From Flaviflagellibacter deserti (lineage in GTDB: Bacteria; Pseudomonadota; Alphaproteobacteria; Rhizobiales; Methylopilaceae): a stretch of DNA of 64,000 nucleotides. The stretch is from assembly GCF_042652085.1 (NCBI RefSeq), contig NZ_JBHSJF010000006.1, positions 186,001-250,000 of the forward strand, written 5' to 3'. Below the pieces are notes generated by a model. It saw only the letters and a program-made list of their open reading frames with translations. It was not told the origin of the DNA and did not search any database. How positions within the stretch are numbered: the first letter of the stretch is position 1; the number at the start of each line of letters is the position of its first letter. Both the position numbers and the translations under genes were made by a program. Positions 19,169 to 26,753 of this stretch are shown here, piece after piece.

Positions 19169-20434
19169 ATGAAGACGGTGAAAAGCCTTCTTCTCGGTTC
19201 GGCGGCAGCATTCGTCGCGTTCACCGGGGCACAGGCAGCCGACCTTCCGATGGCGGAACCGGTCGAGTACGTGAGGATCTGCGACACGTACGGCAAGGGC
19301 TTCTTCTACATCCCGGGCACGGACACGTGCTTGAAGGTCGGCGGCTTCGTCCGTTTCGACCAGCGCTATGACTTCGGCGATCGCGACTCGTTCTCGCCGT
19401 TCGATGAAGACGAGTTCGCGGGCGACGAAGCTTCGGAGCGTTACAGCAACCGCGCCCGTCTCTCGATCAAGCTCGATGCCCGTAGCGAGACCGAGTGGGG
19501 CACGCTGCGTTCGTTCCTCGAATTCCGTTCGGACGCTGACTCCGACGAGTTCCAGAACGGTGGCGACGGCAACGACTTCGTCGAAAGCGCCTACATCCAG
19601 TTCGCCGGCTTCACGGTTGGTCGCACCTCGTCGTTCTACGACTTCGTGCAGACGGCTACGGTCGCCGACTTCTTCTCGGATAACCAGGTCAATACTGTTG
19701 CCTATACGTGGTCGTTCGGCGACGGCTTCTCGGCGACGGTCGGTATCGAGAACGCGGCTAGCCGCTTCCTCGGCCCGGTTACCCTTATCGACTTCTCCCC
19801 CCTCGGCGATGGAATCGAGGGAACGGACAACACCCGCGATGCGCCGGCAGGTATTGCTGCTCTTCGCGTCGAGCAGGCTTGGGGTTCGGCTCAGTTGTCG
19901 GCTGCTGTCAAGGATAACGCCGGCGACGACAACATCGTCACGACCGACGAAGCCGATATCGGCTGGGCCGTTCAGGCAGGTGTTGCCATCAACCTGCCGA
20001 CCGCTGTTGAAGGTTCCTACGTTTGGGCGCAGGGCACCTACGCTGAGGGCGCCGCTGACTACGGTTATCTCGGCACTTTCCTGCAGACGCTCACTCCGCG
20101 TGCGGACTTCGATCTTGATGGCGAATCCACTGAGCAGTGGGCTGTCGGCGGTGGCGTGAACTTCCAGGCGACGGAAACCGTTGCTCTGTACGGTTCGGCT
20201 GCTTACATCGACTACGATGGTAAGGACGGTCTCGAAGGCTCGTTCGAAGCGATCCAGGCTGCTGTTGGTATCCTCTGGAAGCCGGTCGAGAACCTGAACA
20301 TCTTCCTCGAAGGCGAGTACATCACGGTGGATCACACGGACTTCACCGGTCTCGACGTCGCTGGCGTGGCTTTCCCGACCGACTTCGAAGAAGACGATCT
20401 CCGCATCCAGTCGCGTATCCAGCGCAACTTCTGA
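19169..20434 (+). CDS. Rhizobial-type outer membrane porin (Omp2/RopA-like)
   Basis: The 421-residue protein has a signal peptide (cleavage after AQA, residue 23) and the N-terminal pattern of Hyphomicrobiales porins: two cysteines about 16 residues apart (Cys38, Cys54) in ICDTYGKGFFYIPG and TCLKVGGFVRFDQRYDF. It then has many acidic, aromatic-rich beta strands and ends in a C-terminal Phe, as needed for BAM insertion. It forms general diffusion channels. The ribosome-binding site is strong, codon use contains more GCT and GTT than its neighbours, and a strong terminator follows; all fit high expression. Confidence 0.93.
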   Translation: MKTVKSLLLGSAAAFVAFTGAQAADLPMAEPVEYVRICDTYGKGFFYIPGTDTCLKVGGFVRFDQRYDFGDRDSFSPFDEDEFAGDEASERYSNRARLSIKLDARSETEWGTLRSFLEFRSDADSDEFQNGGDGNDFVESAYIQFAGFTVGRTSSFYDFVQTATVADFFSDNQVNTVAYTWSFGDGFSATVGIENAASRFLGPVTLIDFSPLGDGIEGTDNTRDAPAGIAALRVEQAWGSAQLSAAVKDNAGDDNIVTTDEADIGWAVQAGVAINLPTAVEGSYVWAQGTYAEGAADYGYLGTFLQTLTPRADFDLDGESTEQWAVGGGVNFQATETVALYGSAAYIDYDGKDGLEGSFEAIQAAVGILWKPVENLNIFLEGEYITVDHTDFTGLDVAGVAFPTDFEEDDLRIQSRIQRNF

Positions 20435-20481
20435 TCTGGCGGGCTGATCTCACGATCAGCCAACCGATCAAGGTTCAAGAA

Positions 20482-20512
20482 CCCCGGCGGGCAACCGCCG
20501 GGGTTTTCTTTT
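20482..20512 (+). terminator. Rho-independent terminator of the porin gene
   Basis: A perfect 9-base stem CCCCGGCGG / CCGCCGGGG with loop GCAA is followed by TTTTCTTTT, 48 bases after the porin stop codon. Confidence 0.93.
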
Positions 20513-20595
20513 GTCCCTCGACATCATGATGCCCAAGCAGGCCACTCACCCCTCATGCAATGGGGGAGGACTAGGAGTGCGCGTACACCAGCCGT

Positions 20596-20639
20596 GTCCC
20601 GGTCCGGGTGCAGCAAAGCTGCATCTTGAGAACCGGGAC
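20596..20639. repeat. Nested hairpin element, type 2
   Basis: Outer arms GTCCCGGT (20596-20603) and ACCGGGAC (20632-20639) enclose an inner hairpin TGCAGC-AAA-GCTGCA. A related layout, with inner GTGCGC-TCC-GCGCAC and outer CCCGGA/TCCGGG, occurs at 20705-20739. These look like non-coding palindromic repeats rather than terminators, as no T-run follows. Confidence 0.55.
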
Positions 20640-20704
20640 CCAGCGTTCCTCGCGGCGAAGCCGCACTTCAGCTATTGAGCGCCTGCGGCCACTCATGCAC
20701 TGGG

Positions 20705-20739
20705 CCCGGATCGGCGTGCGCTCCGCGCACTTGTCCGGG
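20705..20739. repeat. Nested hairpin element, type 2 (second, diverged unit)
   Basis: The inner hairpin is GTGCGC-TCC-GCGCAC (20716-20730) and the outer arms are CCCGGA (20705-20710) and TCCGGG (20734-20739). The architecture is like the unit at 20596-20639 but the sequence differs. Confidence 0.45.
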
Positions 20740-20801
20740 GAACGCAGCGGAGTATCGCTCGCCTGCATCGTCCGCCGGCGGTTATTGCAGCGCCCATTGC
20801 T

Positions 20802-20877
20802 CGTCATCCTCCGGCTTGACCGGAGGATCCACAGGAGCTCGCAACATGGATGCTCCGGTCGAGCCGGAGGATGACGG
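20802..20877. repeat. Dispersed composite inverted repeat, copy 1
   Basis: Two hairpin units face each other. The left is CGTCAT followed by CCTCCGG-CTTGA-CCGGAGG and ATCCA. The right is GGATG followed by CTCCGG-TCGA-GCCGGAG and ATGACG. The whole is bounded by CGTCAT and ATGACG, a BIME/REP-like layout. Related copies lie at 38398-38469, 42212-42286 and 51804-51876, all intergenic. Confidence 0.85.
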
Positions 20878-20897
20878 CTCTGTCATGTGAAAAGAGA

Positions 20898-23132
20898 TCA
20901 GCTCCGCCCGCGGCGGAGATCAGCTTCGATGTTCTGCGGTGCGCGCGTTCCGAACCGCATGCGGTAGACCTGCACGTTCTCCATCACCCGCTGAACGTAA
21001 TTGCGGGTCTCGGTGAACGGGATGCGCTCGACCCAGTCGACCGGGTCGACATTGGGGTCGCGCGGATCGCCGTAGCGCGCCACCCATTCCTTCACGCGGC
21101 CGGGGCCGGCGTTGTAGGCGGCGAAGGTCATGATGTAGGAGCCGTCGTAATTGTCGATCAGCTCGCCGAGATGCGCCGCGCCAAGGGTCGCGTTGAACGT
21201 GGCGTCGTTCAGCTTTCTCGCATCGAACGGCACGCCGACTTTGGCCGCAGTGCGTTTGGCCGTCTCCGGCAGCATCTGCAGGAGCCCGCGGGCCTTGGCG
21301 TGCGAGACCGCGCTGGCGTTGAACTCGCTCTCCTGCCGCGCGATCGCGTGGACGACCGGAAGTTCGACCGGCATGCCGACGGGCTGGAACTTGGGAACGC
21401 CATTCGTCGGCCAGGCCGCGACCTCGACCGGGAAGCCGTTCTGGATGCCCGCCTTGCCGACCAGAAGCTGGGCGCGCGGATCGTTGTTCCTCTCGGCGAT
21501 TTCCGCCAACAGCGTCAGGCTGGCCGTGTCGCGAAGTGCGTCGGCCGTTTCCTTGAAGAGGGGGATAGCCTTGTCGCGCGCACCCGCCGCATAAAGGATA
21601 CGGATGGCGCGGACGCCCGGATTGCGGTTGAACGCGTCGCGGGCCTGCGCCGACGGCTGCATGGCCTGGATCGGGGGATGATTGCCGCCGAGCCGGGCGC
21701 GAGCGAGCTGGCCGTAATAATAAGTGCCGTAGCGGGCCGCCGACGCGAAGTAGGACTGCGCCGCGCCCATATTGCCGGACGCTTCCTCGGCGCGGCCAAG
21801 CCAGTAATCGCCGCGCGCCTTTGTCATCGGCGTCAGGCCGACACGGGCGATCTCAGCGAAATGCTTCTTGGCGAGCGTGGGATCCTTCAGGAAACGCAGA
21901 GCGATCCAGCCGGCATGCCATTCGGCGTCGGCGATATCCGCCGACTTGACGTTCCCGTGCCCGGCGGCGACGCGGTAGGCCATTCTCGCATCGCCGAGAT
22001 CGAGCATATCGCGGGCGAGCCAGCGGCGCTTTTCCCACCACGCGCCTTCGTCTACGAGCGCGATCGGATCGCGCGTCACCTCGACCATCAGCTTTGCCGC
22101 TTCCTCGTCCTTGTTCTGCGCGAGGAGCAGGTTGATCTGGGCGAAGCGGTAGCTCGGCGTCTTGCGCAGATTGGAAGGAACCGCCGCCATCAGAGACGCG
22201 GCGTCCTTCGTCTTGCGCGCCACGGCGATGCGAGCCTTGGCGATCGCCTGATAGCCGGAGCCGGCCCGCGCCGCGTTGCGCATGCCGTTGGCGGTCTCGC
22301 CGTCGTAGAGGAAGTGGTCGGCCCGGGCGCCATGGTCGTCGGCGGTCAGCAAACCACCGAACTCGTCCAGCACCTTCGACTCAATGTCCGGTGTCAGGTC
22401 TTCCTCTCGCCACACCGATTTGACCAAGCGCGCGGCACCGTTGCGGTCGGAGATGCGGGCGAGGGCGAGCTTGCCGAGACCGGTCTGCGGCGTGCGGCCG
22501 CTGAGGAAGGCGCGGATCGTGCCCGCGTCGAGGTTCTCGAGGTAGAGCGCTTCCTCAGCACGACGGGTGATCAGCGCGCGGGCCGGCCAGTCGGGATTGT
22601 CGTTCAGGAAGCCGGCCATGGCCGAGAACCCGACTTGGCGCGACGCGGCACGGATCGTCAGCCAGTCGAACAAGGTTCGGGCGGCGCGATCGCGAAGCTG
22701 GTCGCGGATCGGCTGGGCATCGCCGAGCTTTCCGCCGTCGAGATAGGCGATCGCGGTCTTGATCAGCACGACGTCCGACTGGTTGATGCCGGTCGAGGAA
22801 TCGCGCGAGGCGCCGAGCAGCGACGACAAACCGTTGCTGACGGCGGGCGAACTCGGTGCGAAGGCGTTGGCCTGGACGGGCGGCGCCGTGAACAGCTGGG
22901 CCGGAATGCCGAGCGAGCCGGGGCCCGGAGCGGGCTGTGATGCGGTTGATTGCAGGCGCGGCGCGGGCGTTGGCAGCGGAGCCACGGCAGACGGAGTGGT
23001 GGCCGCGGGAATCGATGAGGTCGCCTCGGTCGAGGGGCGGGGCGCGGGCATGGGAACGCGCTCAGCCGCAGAGGCGAGCACGGTGGAGCAAAGCAGAATT
23101 GAGAGGCCGGTAACGAGCGGTCTCGATCTCAC
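20898..23132 (-). CDS. Soluble lytic murein transglycosylase (SLT family)
   Basis: The 744-residue periplasmic protein has a signal peptide (cleavage near LASAAE), a Pro/Ala/Ser-rich linker, a long helical superhelix region and a C-terminal SLT domain of lysozyme-like fold. The catalytic Glu lies in ARQESEFNASAVSHAKARG, and the GLLQMLPETA and FAAYNAGPGRV motifs are present. It cleaves the MurNAc-GlcNAc bond of peptidoglycan to give 1,6-anhydro ends. It is convergent with the porin and divergent from dapA. Its length is close to E. coli Slt70 plus a disordered N-terminal extension of about 80 residues. Confidence 0.93.
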   Translation of the reverse strand: MRSRPLVTGLSILLCSTVLASAAERVPMPAPRPSTEATSSIPAATTPSAVAPLPTPAPRLQSTASQPAPGPGSLGIPAQLFTAPPVQANAFAPSSPAVSNGLSSLLGASRDSSTGINQSDVVLIKTAIAYLDGGKLGDAQPIRDQLRDRAARTLFDWLTIRAASRQVGFSAMAGFLNDNPDWPARALITRRAEEALYLENLDAGTIRAFLSGRTPQTGLGKLALARISDRNGAARLVKSVWREEDLTPDIESKVLDEFGGLLTADDHGARADHFLYDGETANGMRNAARAGSGYQAIAKARIAVARKTKDAASLMAAVPSNLRKTPSYRFAQINLLLAQNKDEEAAKLMVEVTRDPIALVDEGAWWEKRRWLARDMLDLGDARMAYRVAAGHGNVKSADIADAEWHAGWIALRFLKDPTLAKKHFAEIARVGLTPMTKARGDYWLGRAEEASGNMGAAQSYFASAARYGTYYYGQLARARLGGNHPPIQAMQPSAQARDAFNRNPGVRAIRILYAAGARDKAIPLFKETADALRDTASLTLLAEIAERNNDPRAQLLVGKAGIQNGFPVEVAAWPTNGVPKFQPVGMPVELPVVHAIARQESEFNASAVSHAKARGLLQMLPETAKRTAAKVGVPFDARKLNDATFNATLGAAHLGELIDNYDGSYIMTFAAYNAGPGRVKEWVARYGDPRDPNVDPVDWVERIPFTETRNYVQRVMENVQVYRMRFGTRAPQNIEADLRRGRS

Positions 23133-23309
23133 GCGATATCTCCGTAGATGCCCCCAAGTCTTACGCGCGATTGTTTACGAAACGCTAACCGCCACGGTCA
23201 GGTAGGCCGCAATGCGGGCAAAAGCGTGACCCTACACCTCAGCGGCGAGGGGCTTCCCCCGGAAGCTCGGCGGGATTAAAGCTTACCGCCCATTCTGAGG
23301 AACATCGAG

Positions 23310-24197
23310 ATGTCGCACCCGTTCAAGGGTTCTTTCACTGCTCTGGTCACGCCTTTTCGCGACGGCGCCGTCGACGAAAAAGCGTTCCGTGAGCTGGTGA
23401 GCTGGCAGATCGAGGAAGGCACCCACGGCCTCGTTCCCGTCGGCACCACCGGAGAAACGCCGACACTCACACATGAGGAGCACCGTGCCGTCATCCGCAT
23501 GTGCGTGGACGAAGCGCGCGGTCGAGTGCCGGTCATCGCCGGTGCGGGCTCCAATTCCACAGCGGAAGCCGTAGAGCTCGCCCGCTATGTCGAAAAGGCC
23601 GGTGCCCAGGCAGCTCTCGTCGTCACGCCCTATTACAACAAGCCGACGCAGGAAGGCGTGTTCCAGCATTTCAAGGCGATCAACGACGCCATCGGCATTC
23701 CGATCTTCATCTACAACATACCGGGCCGCAGCGTCGTCGATATCTCGGTCGAGACCATGGCCCGCCTGTTCGAGCTGAAGAACGTCGTCGGCGTGAAGGA
23801 CGCGACGGGCAATCTCGCTCGCGTCAGCCAGCAGCGCGCCGCGATGGGCAAGGAGTTCATCCAGCTTTCGGGCGAGGACATGACCGCGCTCGCCTATAAC
23901 GCCGCCGGCGGGCAGGGCTGCATCTCCGTCGTGTCGAACATCGCGCCGCGCCTCTGCTCGGAGCTCCAGCTCGCGACGCAGGCTGGCGACTACGCCAAGG
24001 CGCTTGATATCCAGGACAAGCTCATCCCGCTCCACGCCGCGGTTTTCATGGATCCGGGCGTTGCCGGTGCCAAGGCCGGCCTGTCGATTCTCGGCCGGGT
24101 CGCTGACGAAGTCCGCTTGCCCCTGATGCCCGCCACCGTCGGAGCAAAAGAGGCCGTCCGTAAGGCGATGGTGCATGCGGGCGTGTTAAACGGATGA
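23310..24197 (+). CDS. dapA: 4-hydroxy-tetrahydrodipicolinate synthase
   Basis: The enzyme condenses pyruvate with aspartate semialdehyde in the lysine/diaminopimelate pathway. The 295-residue TIM-barrel protein has the pyruvate-binding GTTGETPTL motif, YYNKPTQEG, the catalytic-Tyr region IYNIPGRS and the Schiff-base Lys in GVKDATGN. The neighbouring transglycosylase fits a peptidoglycan theme but is on the other strand. It overlaps smpB by 4 bases (ATGA). Confidence 0.97.
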   Translation: MSHPFKGSFTALVTPFRDGAVDEKAFRELVSWQIEEGTHGLVPVGTTGETPTLTHEEHRAVIRMCVDEARGRVPVIAGAGSNSTAEAVELARYVEKAGAQAALVVTPYYNKPTQEGVFQHFKAINDAIGIPIFIYNIPGRSVVDISVETMARLFELKNVVGVKDATGNLARVSQQRAAMGKEFIQLSGEDMTALAYNAAGGQGCISVVSNIAPRLCSELQLATQAGDYAKALDIQDKLIPLHAAVFMDPGVAGAKAGLSILGRVADEVRLPLMPATVGAKEAVRKAMVHAGVLNG

Positions 24198-24670
24198 GTG
24201 CCGCCAAGGCGGAGCAGAAGCGCACACTCGTCGCCGACCATCGTCAGGCCCGCTACCACTATGAGATCGGCGAGGTCTTCGAGGCCGGCATCGTGCTGAC
24301 CGGCACCGAGGTCAAATCGCTGCGCACCGGCAAGGCGACGATCGCGGAGAGCCACGCCGCCGAGAAGAATGGCGATATGTGGCTCTACAACGCCTATATC
24401 CCGGAATATCTCGCGGCCAACCGCTTCAATCACGAGGCCAAGCGGCCGCGAAAGCTGCTGCTGCATCGCCGCCAGATCGCCAAGCTTGCCAATGCCGTCC
24501 AGCGCGAGGGCATGACGGTCGTTCCGCTCAAGCTTTATTTCAACGAGCAGGGCAGGGCGAAGGTCGAGATCGCGCTCGCCAAGGGCAAGAAGCTGCACGA
24601 CAAGCGTGAAACCGAGAAGAAGCGCGACTGGAACCGCGAAAAAGCACGAGTGCTCAGGGACCGAGGCTAA
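24194..24670 (+). CDS. smpB: SsrA-binding protein SmpB
   Basis: SmpB binds tmRNA and delivers it to stalled ribosomes in trans-translation. The 158-residue protein shows the family hallmarks: the N-terminal core (NRQARYHYEI-like, here DHRQARYHYEIGEVFEAGI), LTGTEVKSLRTGKA and the basic C-terminal tail (GKKLHDKRETEKKRDW). It is translationally coupled to dapA. The tmRNA gene itself is not in the window. Confidence 0.97.
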   Translation: MSAAKAEQKRTLVADHRQARYHYEIGEVFEAGIVLTGTEVKSLRTGKATIAESHAAEKNGDMWLYNAYIPEYLAANRFNHEAKRPRKLLLHRRQIAKLANAVQREGMTVVPLKLYFNEQGRAKVEIALAKGKKLHDKRETEKKRDWNREKARVLRDRG

Positions 24671-24771
24671 AAAGAAGCCCCGCCGGGAGGCGGGGCGGGG
24701 CTTCTGCCAAGAAGAGCAACAGGGAGGGAATTGCTCTTGCCCACTAAACTAGCGGGCGCTCTCCCGGTCCT
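24669..24771 (-). ncRNA. Candidate small RNA with an anti-Shine-Dalgarno-like loop and its own terminator
   Basis: On the minus strand three hairpins follow each other. The first is GCCCGC-7-GTGGGC (24757-24739). The second is AAGAGCAA with an 11-base loop TTCCCTCCCTG and TTGCTCTT (24738-24712). The third is a perfect 12-base terminator stem AGAAGCCCCGCC / GGCGGGGCTTCT followed by TTTTT (24705-24669). A weak -10-like TATGGA (24783-24778) would give a transcript of about 100 bases. The pyrimidine-rich loop can pair with ribosome-binding sites, as in several alphaproteobacterial sRNA families. It could instead be only the 3' UTR and terminator of the upstream glycosylase gene. Family membership and promoter are inferred. 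Confidence 0.5.
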
Positions 24772-24816
24772 GAATCATCCATAGGTTTGGGTGAACTAAC
24801 CGAAACCGAAACTCCC

Positions 24817-25449
24817 TCAGCACAGATACTCCTGCACCCGGGCGAACACCGCCCTGAACATATCGGTGGTTAGCCGGCCGGTATTCGTGTTGTAACGGGA
24901 GCAATGATAGCTATCGAAAAGCCTGATCCGGCCGATATCGTGCTCGGCGCCATGACCGAACTTGGCGGCATTCATCGGTGCACCGAGCGCGCGAAGCGTG
25001 CTCTCGTGAGCGATGCGCCCCAGTAGAACGACGGCCTTCACGTTCGGCAGTCCTTCGAACTCGCCGGTCAGGAACTGGCGGCAAGTATTGATCTCGGCGC
25101 CGACCGGCTTGTTCTGCGGCGGCACGCAGCGCACGGCGTTGACGATCCGCGCGCCGACGAGTTCGAGCCCGTCATCCGGCCGCTCGTCGTAAACACCCGT
25201 GGCGAAGCCGAATTCCAGCAGCGTCGCGTAAAGCAGATCGCCGGCCCAGTCTCCGGTGAAAGGGCGGCCGGTGCGGTTCGCGCCTTGCAATCCCGGCGCG
25301 AGGCCGATGATCAGAAGCTCGGCATTTTCGGGCCCGAAGCTCCGGACCGGTGCGTTGTGCCAGGTCGGCGCGCGTTCGCGCCACGTCTCGCGGAAGGCAA
25401 CGAGACGCGGGCAGAGCGGACAATCGTGCGGTGGCTGAACGGGAGTGAT
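24817..25449 (-). CDS. Uracil-DNA glycosylase, family 5-like (Fe-S type), no canonical start codon
   Basis: The protein removes uracil or deaminated bases from DNA. It has motif A (GLAPG, then GANRTGRPFTGDWAG), the C-terminal HCSRYNTNTGRLT motif, and four Fe-S cysteines (10, 13, 108 and 123 when counted from base 25449). The frame is homologous right up to the stop of the NYN gene, yet holds no ATG, GTG or TTG until a TTG at 25290, which would remove two cysteine ligands and the GLAPG motif. The codon at the expected start (25449-25447, three bases after the upstream stop) is ATC. I annotate from there: either a rare near-cognate start, a mutated ATG, or a sequence error. Expected length is 210 residues, normal for the family. 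Confidence 0.8.
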   Translation of the reverse strand: MTPVQPPHDCPLCPRLVAFRETWRERAPTWHNAPVRSFGPENAELLIIGLAPGLQGANRTGRPFTGDWAGDLLYATLLEFGFATGVYDERPDDGLELVGARIVNAVRCVPPQNKPVGAEINTCRQFLTGEFEGLPNVKAVVLLGRIAHESTLRALGAPMNAAKFGHGAEHDIGRIRLFDSYHCSRYNTNTGRLTTDMFRAVFARVQEYLC

Positions 25450-25452
25450 GGG

Positions 25453-26046
25453 TCAGTCCTCGACATCGTCCGCCGAGGGCCCGCGCACGAAGCGGGGCAG
25501 CCGATCCGGACGGTCGGCCTGAGGTCGGCCGATCTTGGTGTTGAGCTCGGAGATATCGAGGAACTCGTCGGCCTGACGGCGGAGGTCGTCGGAGATCATT
25601 GGCGGCTGGGTCGCCACCGTGGAGACGACCGTCACCCGTACGCCCTTGCGCTGGAGCGCCGCCACCAGGGAACGAAAGTCGCCATCGCCAGAGAACAGAT
25701 AGATGTGATCCGCGCGTTCAGCGATCTCGAGCGCGTCGACCGTCAGCTCGACGTCCATATTGCCCTTGAATTTGCGGCGACCCGTCGAGCCGTCGACATA
25801 TTCCTTGGTCGGCTTGGTCACGACCGTGTAGCCGTTGTAGTCGAGCCAATCGACCAGCGGCCGGAGCGAGGAATATTCCTGATCCTCGACCATGGCGGTG
25901 TAATAATAGGCTCGGATCAGCTGGCCGTAGCTGCCGAACTCCTTGAGCAATTTGCGATAATCGATATCGAAGCCGAGAGTTTTCGCGCTGGAATAGAAAT
26001 TGGCGCCGTCGATGAACAGGGCGATCCTGGGCACGTTGTGGGTCAT
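25453..26046 (-). CDS. NYN domain protein (LabA/DUF88 family)
   Basis: The 197-residue protein has the NYN/PIN-like fold seen in the LabA family: the acidic motif ALFIDGANFYSSAK near the start, a middle Asp (MDVELTVDALEIAE) and the HIYLFSGDGDFRSLVAALQR block. NYN proteins are predicted metal-dependent ribonucleases; the target of this one is unknown. The gene precedes the glycosylase on the same strand, with 3 bases between its stop and the probable glycosylase start and in the same frame, so the two are likely co-translated. Confidence 0.88.
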   Translation of the reverse strand: MTHNVPRIALFIDGANFYSSAKTLGFDIDYRKLLKEFGSYGQLIRAYYYTAMVEDQEYSSLRPLVDWLDYNGYTVVTKPTKEYVDGSTGRRKFKGNMDVELTVDALEIAERADHIYLFSGDGDFRSLVAALQRKGVRVTVVSTVATQPPMISDDLRRQADEFLDISELNTKIGRPQADRPDRLPRFVRGPSADDVED

Positions 26047-26224
26047 GGTCCCGGCAATGGTTTACCGGACGCGGCCTTGAGACGAGATCAGCGCAACCAA
26101 ATAGAAAAGGATCGCCTGAAAAACCGTCGGACGAAAAATCCGCGTCCGTGATTTGAAATCATTCTGAAGATGTCGATCTCGCGTCGAGATGTGTCAAGCG
26201 CGCGGCAGGCTTATCCCGTCAGCC

Positions 26225-26253
26225 TTGAACCTGACGCAGATGCAGGTTATGTG
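26225..26253 (+). promoter_or_regulatory. Possible sigma-70 promoter of rpoZ
   Basis: TTGAAC (26225-26230) and TATGTG (26248-26253) are separated by 17 bases and lie about 45 bases upstream of the rpoZ ATG. The -10 box is weak, so this is only a candidate. Confidence 0.3.
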
Positions 26254-26294
26254 ACGAGTCAATCTCCCGATCCGAATCCTGAGAAAGGCCGCCC

Positions 26295-26678
26295 ATGGCC
26301 CGCGTTACCGTCGAAGATTGCATCGACAAGGTCGAAAACCGTTTTGAGCTGGTCCTGCTCGCCGGCCACCGCGCTCGTCTGATTGCAGGCGGCCAGCCGC
26401 TGCTGGTCGACCGCGACAACGACAAGAACCCGGTCGTCGCACTCCGCGAGATCGCCGATGTCGCCATCAAGGCCGAGGATCTCAAGGAAGATCTCATCCA
26501 TTCGCTGCAGAAGCATGTTGAGGTGGACGAGCCCGAGCCGGAGCCCGTTCCGATGCTTGCCGCCGGCGGCAACGACGATATCGCTTTCGATCGCATGACC
26601 GAGGAAGACCTTCTCCGCGGCCTCGAAGGCTTGGCCCCGCCGGTCGACACCAGCAACGACGACGACGGCGCCGACTAG
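26295..26678 (+). CDS. rpoZ: DNA-directed RNA polymerase subunit omega
   Basis: The 127-residue protein starts with MARVTVEDCIDKVENRFELV and continues LLAGHRARLIAGG, the conserved omega core that stabilises the beta' subunit and forms part of a ppGpp site. The C-terminal half is an acidic, Pro-rich tail, usual in alphaproteobacteria. The stringent-response gene rsh follows after one intervening transporter gene, and a strong terminator separates rpoZ from that gene. Confidence 0.96.
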   Translation: MARVTVEDCIDKVENRFELVLLAGHRARLIAGGQPLLVDRDNDKNPVVALREIADVAIKAEDLKEDLIHSLQKHVEVDEPEPEPVPMLAAGGNDDIAFDRMTEEDLLRGLEGLAPPVDTSNDDDGAD

Positions 26679-26699
26679 TCGGTCCTGAACTGAACGTCA

Positions 26700-26730
26700 T
26701 GTCCCCGCCCATCGGCGGGGACATTTTTTT
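26700..26730 (+). terminator. Rho-independent terminator of rpoZ
   Basis: A perfect 10-base stem TGTCCCCGCC / GGCGGGGACA with loop CATC is followed by seven T residues, 21 bases after the rpoZ stop. Confidence 0.95.
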
Positions 26731-26753
26731 ATGGCGGCTTTGGGTCATTCGCC

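Larger units (their letters stand above)
20435..20897. other. Repeat-rich non-coding region between porin and transglycosylase
   Basis: No gene is supported in these 463 bases between two convergent genes. Besides the porin terminator it holds two GC-rich hairpin elements (20596-20639 and 20705-20739), a small GCGGC-GAA-GCCGC hairpin (20652-20664) and one copy of the dispersed composite inverted repeat (20802-20877). Short open frames here are made of repeat sequence. Confidence 0.7.

Noticed and set aside
20850..22940. A 696-codon plus-strand open frame opposite the lytic transglycosylase
   Set aside because: The transglycosylase on the minus strand has signal peptide and catalytic motifs; this frame has none.
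24671..24705. A plus-strand terminator for smpB
   Set aside because: The hairpin is strong, but on the plus strand the stem is followed by GCCAAG with no T-run; the T-run is on the minus strand, so it is assigned to the opposite transcript.
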